From: Ruegeria atlantica
Lineage (GTDB): Bacteria; Pseudomonadota; Alphaproteobacteria; Rhodobacterales; Rhodobacteraceae
Direction: 5' to 3'
DNA length: 64,000 bases
NCBI RefSeq assembly: GCF_001458195.1
Contig: NZ_CYPU01000013.1
Location: 1 to 64,000, forward strand
Shown here: positions 44,896 to 53,735 of the stretch, in pieces
Numbering within the stretch: position 1 is the stretch's first letter
Layout: the number at the start of each line of letters is the position of its first letter
Translations under genes and position numbers: made by a program
Notes under the pieces: generated by a model
Database searches by the model: none
Seen by the model: the letters and a program-made list of their open reading frames with translations, nothing else
What the model was told of the DNA's origin: nothing

Positions 44896-45846
44896 TTATT
44901 CGATGAACCCCAGCTCTTTCAGAGCCGCTTCCATATCGGTGACCATAGTGGTGATTTGGTTGCCCCACTCTTCTGAACCAACAACCGAAGTGCTGTCGAG
45001 ACCGACCGATTCCAGGAAGCCCTGATAAACCCCGTGGTTCATCGAGTTCATCAAAGCAGCTTCGATCTGTTCAGCCACTTCGTCAGGCGTGTCCTTGTGA
45101 ACAACGAACCCACGTACCGTTGAGAAGCTGACATCAATGCCCATTTCCTTAGCGGTTTTTACGTCAGGCAAGCCTGCCATACGCTCATTCGCCAGAACAA
45201 CAATCGGGCAAACGTCGCCAGCATCGATTTGCGAACCAGCTTCGGCAAGGTTCAGAACAGCTGCGTCAACCGCACCGGCAACCAGTTGGGTCGCCAATTC
45301 GCCACCACCATCAAACGGGACGATTTTTGGGGTCTGCATGCCGCCTTTCTTGGTGAACATGAATGCCGATACGTCATCGATGTTGCCAAGATGGGTGGTG
45401 CCATAGCTGATAGGCGCTTCTTTTTGCGCCGCAACGAATGCGTCCGCGTCAGCATAGGCGCCACAGCGTACCATCAGGATTTGTGGATCATCCGTACCGC
45501 GTGCAATTGGACGGATATCATCCAGCGTCATTTCGGTTTTGCCCTTTGCGACAGTCGCCGCGTGACCAATGGTGAAGGTCAGGATCGAATAACCATCCGC
45601 GGGAACGGTCAGATAGTGATCCATGGCAACTGCACCGCCGCCACCCTTTTTGTTCACGACAACCATATCCGTTTTCAGCTCACGACGGGCGCGCAGCATC
45701 ATCATGCGGGTAGTGACATCCGTGCCGCCGCCGTTACCGGCATGAGTGATGACTTCGATAGTCTTGGATGGGTACTCATCGGCACCTGCAATAGAGCCCG
45801 TTAGGGCCATTGCAGCGACCGATACGGTGGCAAGAAAGTTTTTCAT
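44896..45846 (-). CDS. tctC: TctC-type periplasmic solute-binding protein
   Basis: 316 residues. TAGGAGG sits 5 bases ahead of the ATG; signal peptide MKNFLATVSVAAMALTGSIA. Bug/TctC pattern: EYPSKTIEVITHAGNGGGTD, VVVNKKGGGGAVAMDHYL, ARGTDDPQILMV and ISYGTTHLGNIDDVSAFMF. Unusual for the family, it has a Cys pair (VRCGAYAD and GDVCPIVVLAN). First gene of the transporter and catabolic operon; preceded by a perfect GntR-type palindrome 83 bp upstream. Confidence 0.93.
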   Translation of the reverse strand: MKNFLATVSVAAMALTGSIAGADEYPSKTIEVITHAGNGGGTDVTTRMMMLRARRELKTDMVVVNKKGGGGAVAMDHYLTVPADGYSILTFTIGHAATVAKGKTEMTLDDIRPIARGTDDPQILMVRCGAYADADAFVAAQKEAPISYGTTHLGNIDDVSAFMFTKKGGMQTPKIVPFDGGGELATQLVAGAVDAAVLNLAEAGSQIDAGDVCPIVVLANERMAGLPDVKTAKEMGIDVSFSTVRGFVVHKDTPDEVAEQIEAALMNSMNHGVYQGFLESVGLDSTSVVGSEEWGNQITTMVTDMEAALKELGFIE

Positions 45847-45928
45847 TAGTTCCTCCTAGGTGTTTCAAACCGGCACTCCCTAGGGCCGATTCGTAATCTC
45901 GTGAGCATGGTGTATCAGGTATTTGGAA

Positions 45929-45942
45929 TTTGGTATACCAAA
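45929..45942. promoter_or_regulatory. GntR/FCD-type operator ahead of tctC
   Basis: TTTGGTATACCAAA is a perfect 14-bp palindrome, of the TGGT-N2-ACCA kind bound by FCD-type GntR regulators. It lies 83 bp ahead of tctC, and a GntR-FCD gene is in the operon. Confidence 0.75.
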
Positions 45943-45968
45943 AATTGGCAACATTGGAATATGGGTGT

Positions 45969-45981
45969 GGTGCTGTCAGAC
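45969..45981 (-). mobile_element. 13-bp IS6 left-end stub
   Basis: GGTGCTGTCAGAC directly precedes the complete left end GGGTGCTGTC of the next IS6 copy. It is the tip of another copy, left by insertion next to, or recombination with, an older element. Confidence 0.7.
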
Positions 45982-46801
45982 GGGTGCTGTCAAACGAATT
46001 CGAACCAGTCTCAGCTAGGCCAGCATAGCTGCCCTTTATGCCGCACCAAGTTCGCGCTACTCGGAGAGAGCGGCGGTGCGCGTCAGCTTGAAAGTGTCTC
46101 AGCTGGCTAGCGATCTTTCCTGATTGAAGTGGTTGTAGACGGAAGAATGAACTGCGGCGAACTTCTGCAAACATCGCATTTGCCTGAAGCGGAGCATCGC
46201 ACGTTCTCGTCGTCGAAATGGCAGATGGGAATTCTCGGCCCGATTGTTCAGCCAGCGGCCGGTCTCTTGCCGACTACCGTTCCCGACAACTCTCATCGCC
46301 GCGCCATAAGACCGCAGTTTGTCTGTCACGATGGATTCAGGTTGACCGCAGCGTTTCATTGATTTTCTGAGGAATTTCAACGCAGCTTTGCGGTCACGGC
46401 GCTTGGTCACATAACTTTCCAGCACCTCGCCTTCGTCATCCACAGCCCGCCATAGGTAGTGCGTCTCGCCATTGATCTTCACGAAGACCTCGTCCAGATG
46501 CCACTGCCAGTTCGAATAAGACCGCATCCGATTGACCCTGTTTCTGCGGATCTCTGCCGCGAATATCGGGCCAAGTCTGTTCCACCAATAACGCACAGTT
46601 TCGTGGCTGATCTCGATGCCGCGCTCGTGCAAAAGATCTTCAACATTGCGAAGCGAAAGCGGAAACCGAACATACATCATGACGGCCAGACGGATGATCT
46701 CGGGGCTCGTCTTGAAGTAGCGAAAAGGGCTGCGTCTTGTCATCCTGCGACGCTAAGTGCTCGCCCTGCCCGCCTCAAGACAAGTTCTTCTGACAAGACC
46801 C
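45982..46801 (-). mobile_element. IS6-family element, mosaic of types A and B
   Basis: 820 bp from GGGTGCTGTCAAACGAATTC to AAGTTCTTCTGACAAGACC. Bases 45982 to about 46107 match type A copies (23526, 55204); from about 46148 on the sequence is nearly identical to the type B copy at 27549. The right side cuts an M24 peptidase gene. Confidence 0.9.
46036..46743 (-). pseudogene. IS6-family transposase, truncated by two stops near the C-terminus
   Basis: Begins MTRRSPFRYFK and keeps the DDE residues (QWHLDEVFVKINGE, SIVTDKLRSYG, NRAENSHLPFRRRER). After NHFNQERSLAS the next codon is TGA where type A copies have CGA (Arg), and a TAG replaces a Trp codon further on; the full reading frame would end at 46036. 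The protein made is 214 residues instead of 235. Loss of the last 21 residues may or may not abolish activity. Confidence 0.85.
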
Positions 46802-47269
46802 TGCTTCCTTCATCCCCGTGATTTCAAACGGCGACTTGACTATCCGCATTGCGCCCAGAATTACCGAGATATCTTTGATCGGGACATCAGTGAAGTTTTC
46901 ATCCAAATGGTTGCGCACGATGGCCGGTATGGTATTGCGTTCAACCCAAATTTCAGACGGTCTAGCACCGAGAGCGCCAGCAAGTGCCGCACCCCAGGTA
47001 CGGTTTCCAAAGTTCTCCCAAACACGCACGTCTTCGACCCATGTCATTTCTGCAACCATTTCGGATTCCATCAACGGTGTGATGACGATCGGCTCATCCT
47101 GAGCTTTAATCACCAACATGGTTGGTCTGCCAAATTCAATGCCGAGGTATCCCCAAAAACCTGCAAGATAGGCAATCGAACTTTCGTCAGTGATGACGGC
47201 ACATTCGACACCGTTTTCTTTCATGCGGGACTGTAATGCGCTGGTGCGCTTTTGAGCCTCTTCAAGCAT
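46802..47269 (-). pseudogene. M24-family peptidase/creatinase-like, N-terminal part only
   Basis: The frame gives MLEEAQKRTSALQSRMKENG, AVITDESSIAYLAGFWGYLG and PIVITPLMESEMVAEMTWVE, the creatinase/prolidase N-terminal domain, and then FEITGMKEAG, the usual RxxKSxxEI-type entry to the catalytic domain, where the IS6 copy begins. The metal-binding C-terminal half is missing and not seen on the other side of the IS. Dead gene. Its relation to the sugar-acid operon upstream is only positional. Confidence 0.88.
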
Positions 47270-47678
47270 TGCAAATTCCTGGAAAATAATGACTTCGGAA
47301 CGCTAGGCTGTGTGCTGCGAACGTGTCAAATCATATCACAAACCGAAATTCCAAAATTGGATGCGACAAACGAGAAAACTATTTCTGCGAGACAATTCAG
47401 CTGTATTCAAACGCCTATAATGCGGCATTCGCGGTATTTCCGAAGTCTTGCAATATGCGCTCACAGCAGTCATTCGCAGCACCTTGCACGACTGTCCGAG
47501 TTGCGGACTAAGCCGCCACTCGCCGCACCGTCCACTAAGAAGCGCTCCGCGAACTTTGCGGACCCTGGAACAGCCTTTGACACAACAATTTGGAACGCCG
47601 CAGTTAACAGCGTGCACACCAGCATTGATTTCGAAAAGGTCCCAATGCCATCATCTTCTAAAAGTAGGAGGGGATTAG
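47270..47678. other. Intergenic region with dispersed repeat copy
   Basis: No gene supported. Around 47457-47520 the repeat reads CTCACAGCAGTCATTCGCAG ... GTCCGAGTTGCGGACTAAG, a relative of the copies at 9285 and 50110. GGAGGGG of the cupin gene lies at the right end. Confidence 0.5.
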
Positions 47679-48092
47679 ATGTGGAAACCAATTATATTTG
47701 CTTTTTTGATTGTCGTGATTGGTGCCGCAGCGGCTATGTCGCACGATGTGCGGGATCCAGCGACTTTGCAAAAACCGCTTATTCAGGACTTGCTAACCGA
47801 GTCGCTCAAAAGCACTGAGGGCTTGGAGGTTGTCGTGAGCCATGTTGCCCTACCACCAAACCTCACTTTACCAATGCATTGGCATCCCGGTGAAGAATTT
47901 GCCTACATTCTGCAGGGCAGCGTCACCCTCATCCTAGACGGCGAAGGCGAACAAGAAGCTTTTTCAGGTGACGTAGGCGTCGTTCCGTTGAAAAAAGTGC
48001 ACACCGCTCGCTCAGGGGACGAAGGGGCAACCATTTTGGTGTTCCGTGTCCATGAGGAGGGCCAGCCAGGCAGAGTTTTGGTCAGCGACTGA
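47679..48092 (+). CDS. Exported or membrane-anchored cupin domain protein
   Basis: 137 residues with AGGAGG 7 bases ahead of the ATG. An N-terminal hydrophobic stretch (IIFAFLIVVIGAAAAMS) acts as signal or anchor. The cupin domain holds LPMHWHPGEEFAYILQGSVT with two His and a Glu of the first metal motif and the second motif in VVPLKKVHTARSGD. Single-domain cupins of this type are often of unknown function; a small-molecule or metal-binding role is likely. It stands alone between repeat debris and the convergent cyclase gene. Confidence 0.88.
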   Translation: MWKPIIFAFLIVVIGAAAAMSHDVRDPATLQKPLIQDLLTESLKSTEGLEVVVSHVALPPNLTLPMHWHPGEEFAYILQGSVTLILDGEGEQEAFSGDVGVVPLKKVHTARSGDEGATILVFRVHEEGQPGRVLVSD

Positions 48093-48163
48093 TTTTCAAG
48101 ACAAAGGCGAAATATCCTTTACCGAATGCATGGTTGTCGGAACCGGGGGGGTGCCGTTTGCCT

Positions 48164-49876
48164 TCACACTTGCAACCCTGCTTTTTTCCACCCGCTGCGC
48201 CAGCGATCAGCGCAGGTTGGAATAGAGAATAATGGTAAACGTGTTGTCTCGGTTATCGAAGCCGCATTCGGAGCGATTTCGTTCAATTTGACAGCTGCTG
48301 TTTTTGCCGCATCTATGTCATCGAGCTCAGCGAGCGAGGCAATCAGCATCAGGTGGCTCATCAGGAAGGTTGTACGCACAGACAAGGCTTCGCGACAGGC
48401 CTGCGCGGCTTCCTCATAACGTCCCAAGTGAAACAAGGCGGCACCCTGTCCCATGAAAGCGGCGTGCCGCAATGGATCACCCGGGCTGAGTTCGACAGAC
48501 CGGACTGCATGTTCCAGCGCCTTGTCAGGGCGATTCAGCAAATAAAGATTTGCAGCGGCGAGCATGTGGACCGTCGCCGCGTTGGGATTTTCCGACAATG
48601 CTTCCTTAAAGGCTGTCCGCGCGCGGGACAGGTCTTGTGCCAGCATTGAGATCGAATGTGCGGCATAAGCCTTTGCAATGCCGTCCGCGCGATCGCTCCG
48701 CAGCACCTGCTCTGCGGCCGCGACAGCTGACTTGGGTCCCTGATCTACAGGTTCCAAACCTTGCACAAGACGTTGGATATGAAGCCATGCCAGCAAGCCC
48801 GCTGCGGAGGCGTATTCCGGATCTCGATCCAAAGCCAGTTTTGTCAGTCGTATTGCCTCTATGTTGTCTTGGTCAGTCAGCAAGTGGAAATGTGATAAAG
48901 CTCGGAGGTAGAGCTCGTATGCCTGTAAGTCCTTGGTGGGTTTTGCACGCGCACGATTTGTTTCAGCGTGCCGCACCGATGGTTCAATAGCTGTAACTAC
49001 GTCTTCGGTGACTTGATCTTGAAGATCAAAGATGTCGTCGAGCACACCGTCAAAGCGGTCCGCCCACAAATGGCTCCCATTTTCGGTATCTATGAGCTGT
49101 CCCGTGATGCGGACGCGCTGCCCGGAACGCCGAACGGAGCCTTCCAGTACATACCGAACCCCTAAGTCGCGGCCCACGTCGCGGATGTCCGTGCTTTTCC
49201 CCTTATAAGCAAAAGAAGAGTTTCGTGCGACGACCATCAACCAACGAAACCGAGATAGCTCAGTTATGATGTCTTCCGTTATGCCATCGGCAAAGAACTC
49301 CTGCTCCGGATCACCCGACATATTGTCGAATGAGAGCACTGCGATTCCCGGCCTCACATCCGCTTTGATCGCGAGATTGGCTTTCGTACCCTTTGGCCAA
49401 CACCAGATTCCAACATGCCGCTTGATGTTTTTCAGTTCGGTTTGCTCTCCGCCGTCGAATAATCCCGCATCGTTACGGTCAAGGCTGTTATGTGACGTAT
49501 CTGAAAAGAGCACTTGTCCCGGCTTCGCGAGAGCCTCCAGACGCGCCGCAACATTGATGCCGTCGCCGAAAATGTCATCGCCATCGGTTACCACTTCCCC
49601 TGTGTGAACCCCGATGCGCAGTTTGATGTGGTCAGGTTTGTGGGCGGACTGAACTGCAATCGCGCAAGCTGCTGCTTCAGATGGTGATTGAAACTCGACG
49701 ATCCAGCCGTCGCCCATGCTTTTGATCAGTGAACCATTGGTATCTTCCACGATCGGGAGAAACGTGTCCTCGCGGAAGGTCTTTAATGCAGCGACTGTGC
49801 CAGTACGGTCCTGATCCATCAGCGCGGAATAGCCCACAATGTCGGCGGCCAATACCGTCGTGAGACGTCTTCCCAT
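48164..49876 (-). CDS. Adenylate cyclase-TPR protein
   Basis: 570 residues with AGAGGAGG ahead of the ATG. Class III cyclase domain (1-150) with Asp12 in LAADIVGYSALM and the second metal Asp in SMGDGWIVEF; then PGIAVLSFDNMSGDPEQEFF and LEGSVRRSGQRVRITGQLID of the middle domain; TPR helices from about 300 (EHAVRSVELSPGDPLRHAAF, LGRYEEAAQACREALSV). Its C-terminal 20 residues (RLPLFSIPTCADRWRSGWKK) are typical of the family. Same architecture as 14494-16224 but clearly divergent, so not a recent duplicate. Cytoplasmic signalling enzyme. Confidence 0.93.
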   Translation of the reverse strand: MGRRLTTVLAADIVGYSALMDQDRTGTVAALKTFREDTFLPIVEDTNGSLIKSMGDGWIVEFQSPSEAAACAIAVQSAHKPDHIKLRIGVHTGEVVTDGDDIFGDGINVAARLEALAKPGQVLFSDTSHNSLDRNDAGLFDGGEQTELKNIKRHVGIWCWPKGTKANLAIKADVRPGIAVLSFDNMSGDPEQEFFADGITEDIITELSRFRWLMVVARNSSFAYKGKSTDIRDVGRDLGVRYVLEGSVRRSGQRVRITGQLIDTENGSHLWADRFDGVLDDIFDLQDQVTEDVVTAIEPSVRHAETNRARAKPTKDLQAYELYLRALSHFHLLTDQDNIEAIRLTKLALDRDPEYASAAGLLAWLHIQRLVQGLEPVDQGPKSAVAAAEQVLRSDRADGIAKAYAAHSISMLAQDLSRARTAFKEALSENPNAATVHMLAAANLYLLNRPDKALEHAVRSVELSPGDPLRHAAFMGQGAALFHLGRYEEAAQACREALSVRTTFLMSHLMLIASLAELDDIDAAKTAAVKLNEIAPNAASITETTRLPLFSIPTCADRWRSGWKKAGLQV

Positions 49877-50379
49877 TCACCCCTCCTCTTTGCAATGAAG
49901 TTAGCTCGGTGGGTTGCTTCTGTCAGCCCATTCGTCAGATTTTGAAAAGCCTTAATGAATAGAAAGCACAGGTACAGGCATACACGCACAACTAAAAAGG
50001 TAATGCTCAAATACCTGTCGCGCATTCAGCAAACGGTCACCTTCATATCCGCGGAGTTAGTCACTTGCGTTTCTTTAGCTACCAATGTTCGTGGCAAAGC
50101 AATTCCGCTTTGGGCTCGAAGCGGTCATTCAGTGAAATTCGCTCTACGTCTGCCTTGCGGACAGTTCTGCCGTTCAACCTGATCGCGTCAGCGACCGCTT
50201 TGGCTGACGTTGGCGGTTAAAAAGCTCGCTTATTCCGAAGCAAATATTCGAAAATTATGACAGCAACTCGTTCCTGATCGCTGGGCGGCTGACCAACCCT
50301 GAGCGAGGGATTTTCACAGCGACCGACTGTTTCGCGGTGGCGGTTCCGATTAATAGTCGCCCAAGCAGCATTCTCATTA
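49877..50379. other. Intergenic region with dispersed repeat copy
   Basis: No gene seen. A good copy of the dispersed repeat lies at about 50085-50170 (CCGCTTTGGGCTCGAAGCGG, then GTCTGCCTTGCGGACAG). Confidence 0.5.
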
Positions 50380-51462
50380 CTATTTTTTCTCTTGTTGGAG
50401 CTCCAACGCCATTTCGTCCAGAATACCGAAAGCCACCGGATAAAAATTCTCGAACAGATCGATTACTGCAGATTCCTCTGCGGGATGATGTTTGCCTTCG
50501 GCGTCAGTCAGCTGCCCCATCCGAAATACGATCTCGGTTCCTTCTTGTACCGGGACCAACTCATAGGTCTCCAGGTTTGTAAGGCCCTCAATGGAAGAAT
50601 TGTGCAGGATATCGGTCACGTATTCGAATGGATGCCAGTCGACGATCAGCATCTGAAAGTGAGCTGCTTCATGAATGCAGTGCAGGCGCACGCCTGCAGA
50701 CGTTCGCGACACATCCCCTTCCCGATAAGCGTCCTTCAACATCATCCAGCGCATCTTGAGCCGGGGATCCGTAAGCATTTCCCAGGCTATGACCGGCGGG
50801 GCCTTCAGTATGTGCCGGGTTGTGAACACAGCATCTTCATCGGCAACGCGAACGGGTCCGGCGATCTCCCGGTATCTTTGCCAGGCGGCTGCAAGATCGT
50901 AGACCCGCATGGGCACGTCACCAAAGTGCTCGAACTGAGCGCTGTATTGCATGAGATCAGACTCGATGCTCATTGCCTGGAACGCGTCTTCCGAGAAAAG
51001 GGCGTAGCTGCGGATACCAGTATCTTCTTTCACATCGGTCTTCGCCATGCGATGCACCAATATGACGTCAGCACCAGAAATATCTTTCATCGGGCCAATC
51101 GAAAGCTCTTCGAATTTCCCGTGATGTGCAAGGATCTTCAGATCGAGATCGGCAACGTTGCGACATGCATTGCAGGGGCAAGTCGTATTCTGCACAATGT
51201 TACGACGGCGTTCGGCAAACCCCCGATAAAGGCTTTCGCATATGTTGAGGAAAGTTTCACCTGAAGGGAACGGTCCACTCGAATAAGCGAGAACGGCGTC
51301 ACCTTCGAGACCCCGCAACTTCATTGGGTCCTTCAGCTCTATTACAATTGCTTCAAGCAAAGACCGGATGATTGGGTTGGCGTGTTCCAACTCTGACCGG
51401 GTCAGGTATCCCGTATAACCCGTAATATCCGCGATTAGCAGGTAACCTGTCTGAACAGACAT
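50380..51462 (-). CDS. DUF2652 (cyclase-like) plus SRPBCC domain protein
   Basis: 360 residues from MSVQTGYLL, which has GGGGA 7 bases upstream; a longer frame to 51522 is not needed. The N-terminal domain (1-185) is DUF2652, a degenerate relative of class III cyclases: LLIADITGYTGYLTRSEL (the Asp of the first metal site) and LRGLEGDAVLAYSSG (the second). A CPCNACRN cysteine motif lies in between. The second half (about 215-350) is an SRPBCC/START-like pocket (HILKAPPVIAWEMLTDPRLK). Fusions of this kind are known by architecture only; it may sense a lipophilic ligand and need not make a cyclic nucleotide. Confidence 0.9.
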   Translation of the reverse strand: MSVQTGYLLIADITGYTGYLTRSELEHANPIIRSLLEAIVIELKDPMKLRGLEGDAVLAYSSGPFPSGETFLNICESLYRGFAERRRNIVQNTTCPCNACRNVADLDLKILAHHGKFEELSIGPMKDISGADVILVHRMAKTDVKEDTGIRSYALFSEDAFQAMSIESDLMQYSAQFEHFGDVPMRVYDLAAAWQRYREIAGPVRVADEDAVFTTRHILKAPPVIAWEMLTDPRLKMRWMMLKDAYREGDVSRTSAGVRLHCIHEAAHFQMLIVDWHPFEYVTDILHNSSIEGLTNLETYELVPVQEGTEIVFRMGQLTDAEGKHHPAEESAVIDLFENFYPVAFGILDEMALELQQEKK

Positions 51463-51953
51463 CCGAGCATCCCCATTTGCATTGCGTATCTTCACTGTAG
51501 CTGCCGCCAAAATAGCGGGCAAGCGGGTCTGCCCTCGTCCAACATATCAGATAGACGCTGCTGAGATCGCAACGCCTGCTGTTTGGTATCGGACGCAGCC
51601 CAGAGAGCACCACCGGCGCATTTCTATCGCGTAACTGCGCAGGCAACAGCATGCGTTTGACGGCGTTGACCTAGTCACCGAAAATCAATTCGAACTGGAC
51701 CCGGCGAAGGTTTCGGAGGCCTACGAAGGGCGAGACGCGAAGTGTTGTGAGAAGTGGTAAAACTGATTCAGCTGAAGCCACCGAAATTGGTGGTATAGCC
51801 GACATTCGTCGCGCCGCAGCAAATTGGTAGTTTGGGCTCTGAGCTGTCTTTCGCCGCGTTCAGCCTGAAAGACCGCTGTGCGGGACGAAGCAGACTTAAG
51901 CCTTCGATTTAGGAACGGCAGCTTTGTCGTCATTGGAGCATAAAGATTGTCGC
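51463..51953. other. Intergenic region, possible gene remnant
   Basis: No clear gene. A weak dispersed-repeat copy lies near 51818-51895. A plus-strand frame 51635-51760 reads FELDPAKVSEAYEGRDAKCC EKW at its end, which looks gene-like but has no start codon or known family. Confidence 0.4.
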
Positions 51954-52850
51954 TCACTCCGATTGAATTGGCCAGTGTGACAGAGCATGTAAAACGCAAA
52001 CAATGGTTGGGTTGAAGCGCAGCCGCTTGGGATATGCAATACGGTAGCTTCGGGGTAGTTCCTTTGCCTCGGTATCCATCTGCAGGATTCGCTGCAAAGA
52101 AAGATCATCCGCCGCCATCTCTGCTGGTATCAAGGCTGCGCCAAAACCACTGCGCGCAAAGTTCAAGGCGGTGCTGCTGGAATTGACCGACATGCCCAGA
52201 CTGCGATTGACGGTTTTGCCGACCGGCAGCACGGTTTCCCAGTTTGGCGATGATGCAAAGCCGCTGCCCCAGTGTGTGTGGATCAAGTAGCGATCCGGCA
52301 GATCCTGCACCCGGGAGCCGAAACGGCGAATGAAATCCGGGCTGGCGACAGCGATCAGGCTGTCGGCAATCAGGTTTTCGGTTTGGAAATCGCCATACAG
52401 ATCATGGCCAAAGAAAATCCGCATGTCGATCTTGTCGCGCACAAAATCGATGGGGTCGTCGTCAATGCGCACGTCAATCGGAGAATAGTCATCGGTATGC
52501 ATCAGTGGTGCAAGTTTCCTTGGCAACCAGGTTTCCACAACTGAGTGCGGCGCGCTAAGCACCAGCTGGGTTTTCCTGATCTCGTCGCTTTGCATTCTGG
52601 CCGATAGTTCCGTAAGGCTTCCCATGGCCTGGGCCAACTGCGGGTAGGCAGTCTGCCCGGCATCAGTCAAAGACAGCCGATTGCCTTGGCGGATAAACAG
52701 AGCCTGCTGCCAAAACGCCTCCAACAGCTTCACCTGCTGGCTGACTGCAGGGGAGCTGACGCCCAATTCGGCCGCGGCGGCCGTGAACGACCCGGTTCTG
52801 GCAGCCGCTTCAAAGGCTTTGAGAGCGTTTAGGGGTGCGTTGTAAGTCAC
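51954..52850 (-). CDS. LysR family transcriptional regulator
   Basis: 298 residues; the start is GTG with GGAG 5 bases upstream. HTH PLNALKAFEAAARTGSFTAA then AELGVSSPAVSQQVKLLEAF; effector domain with VVETWLPRKLAPLMHTDDYS. It is divergent from the 2OG oxygenase/DddP-like pair. A perfect TTATG-N3-CATAA dyad of the T-N11-A type sits in the gap, so it probably controls that pair and itself in response to a substrate of it. Confidence 0.93.
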   Translation of the reverse strand: MTYNAPLNALKAFEAAARTGSFTAAAAELGVSSPAVSQQVKLLEAFWQQALFIRQGNRLSLTDAGQTAYPQLAQAMGSLTELSARMQSDEIRKTQLVLSAPHSVVETWLPRKLAPLMHTDDYSPIDVRIDDDPIDFVRDKIDMRIFFGHDLYGDFQTENLIADSLIAVASPDFIRRFGSRVQDLPDRYLIHTHWGSGFASSPNWETVLPVGKTVNRSLGMSVNSSSTALNFARSGFGAALIPAEMAADDLSLQRILQMDTEAKELPRSYRIAYPKRLRFNPTIVCVLHALSHWPIQSE

Positions 52851-52870
52851 AGGTTCTCCAAAAGTTTTCC

Positions 52871-52883
52871 TTATGCATCATAA
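52871..52883. promoter_or_regulatory. LysR-type operator (T-N11-A)
   Basis: TTATGCATCATAA: perfect 5-bp arms TTATG and CATAA around 3 bases, with T-N11-A spacing. It lies 20 bp ahead of the LysR start and 66 bp ahead of the oxygenase start, the usual place for a LysR site. Confidence 0.65.
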
Positions 52884-52949
52884 ATAGAAATACTGTTTGT
52901 TGAAAAGGGGTACGGACGTAACTTGCTCACGAGCAAGAGGAGCACTGCC

Positions 52950-53735
52950 ATGCGCGAGCTAATCAATCTGCAGGATTATCCTTTGGACCGGCCCGGCAGC
53001 CCGGACTGGGTGACCCTAGTCGATAACTGCAAGGCGAAGCTTGCAGAGGACGGCCTGTTCAACTTGGCAGGGTTCATAAACGCAGATGCGCTACCCGAGG
53101 CTGTGGCAGAGCTGAAACCCGTTCTGGAGACGCAGTCTTTCACTCACTCGCGCAAGCACAACATTTACTTCCAGAAAGAGATCGAAGGGCTGCCCGCCGA
53201 CCATCCGGCGTTGACCGAATACGAAACCTCGAACCGCACGATCTGCGCGGATCAGATGGGCCAGGCGGCGGTGATCCGGCTATATGAGTGGCCGCCCTTT
53301 GCAAAATTCCTAGCGTCGGTGATGGACAAGTCGGTGCTATTCACCATGCAGGACCCTTTGGCGCGCGTGAATGTGATGGGGTATCACGAAGGACAGGCGC
53401 TGAACTGGCACTTTGACCGCTCCGAGTTCACCACCACCCTGCTGTTGCAAGCGCCTGAAGTCGGCGGTGAGTTTGAATATGATCAGGATCTGCGTAGTGC
53501 GGATGATCCGAACTATGCCGGTGTGGCCGACTTACTGGAAGGACACCGCAGCCCCAAGCGCATCGTTTTGGAGCCGGGAACGCTCAACATCTTCAAGGGT
53601 AAGAACACGGCCCATCGCGTGACGCCCGTGAAAGGCGATCAGGACAGGATCATTGCCGTCTTTTCCTTTTACGAACGCCCGGGCGTGGAGTTCTCCGAAC
53701 AGGAACGCATCGGCTTTTACGGTCGCGCCGCATGA
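52950..53735 (+). CDS. 2-oxoglutarate-Fe(II) dioxygenase family protein
   Basis: 261 residues from MRELINLQDY, with AGAGGAG ahead; the upstream ATG adds a non-conserved stretch. The iron triad is His154 and Asp156 in LNWHFDRSEF and His222 in KNTAHRVTPV, with Arg233 likely binding 2-oxoglutarate (DQDRIIAVFSFYE). The N-terminal part (GLFNLAGFINADALPEAV) is typical of the prolyl-hydroxylase-like/HalD group that act on free amino acids or small compounds. It overlaps the DddP-like gene by 4 bp, so the two are coupled. Substrate not known. Confidence 0.9.
   Translation: MRELINLQDYPLDRPGSPDWVTLVDNCKAKLAEDGLFNLAGFINADALPEAVAELKPVLETQSFTHSRKHNIYFQKEIEGLPADHPALTEYETSNRTICADQMGQAAVIRLYEWPPFAKFLASVMDKSVLFTMQDPLARVNVMGYHEGQALNWHFDRSEFTTTLLLQAPEVGGEFEYDQDLRSADDPNYAGVADLLEGHRSPKRIVLEPGTLNIFKGKNTAHRVTPVKGDQDRIIAVFSFYERPGVEFSEQERIGFYGRAA

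Noticed and set aside
50392-51264. Long open frame on the plus strand (290 codons)
   Set aside because: Antisense to the DUF2652/SRPBCC gene, no family pattern.
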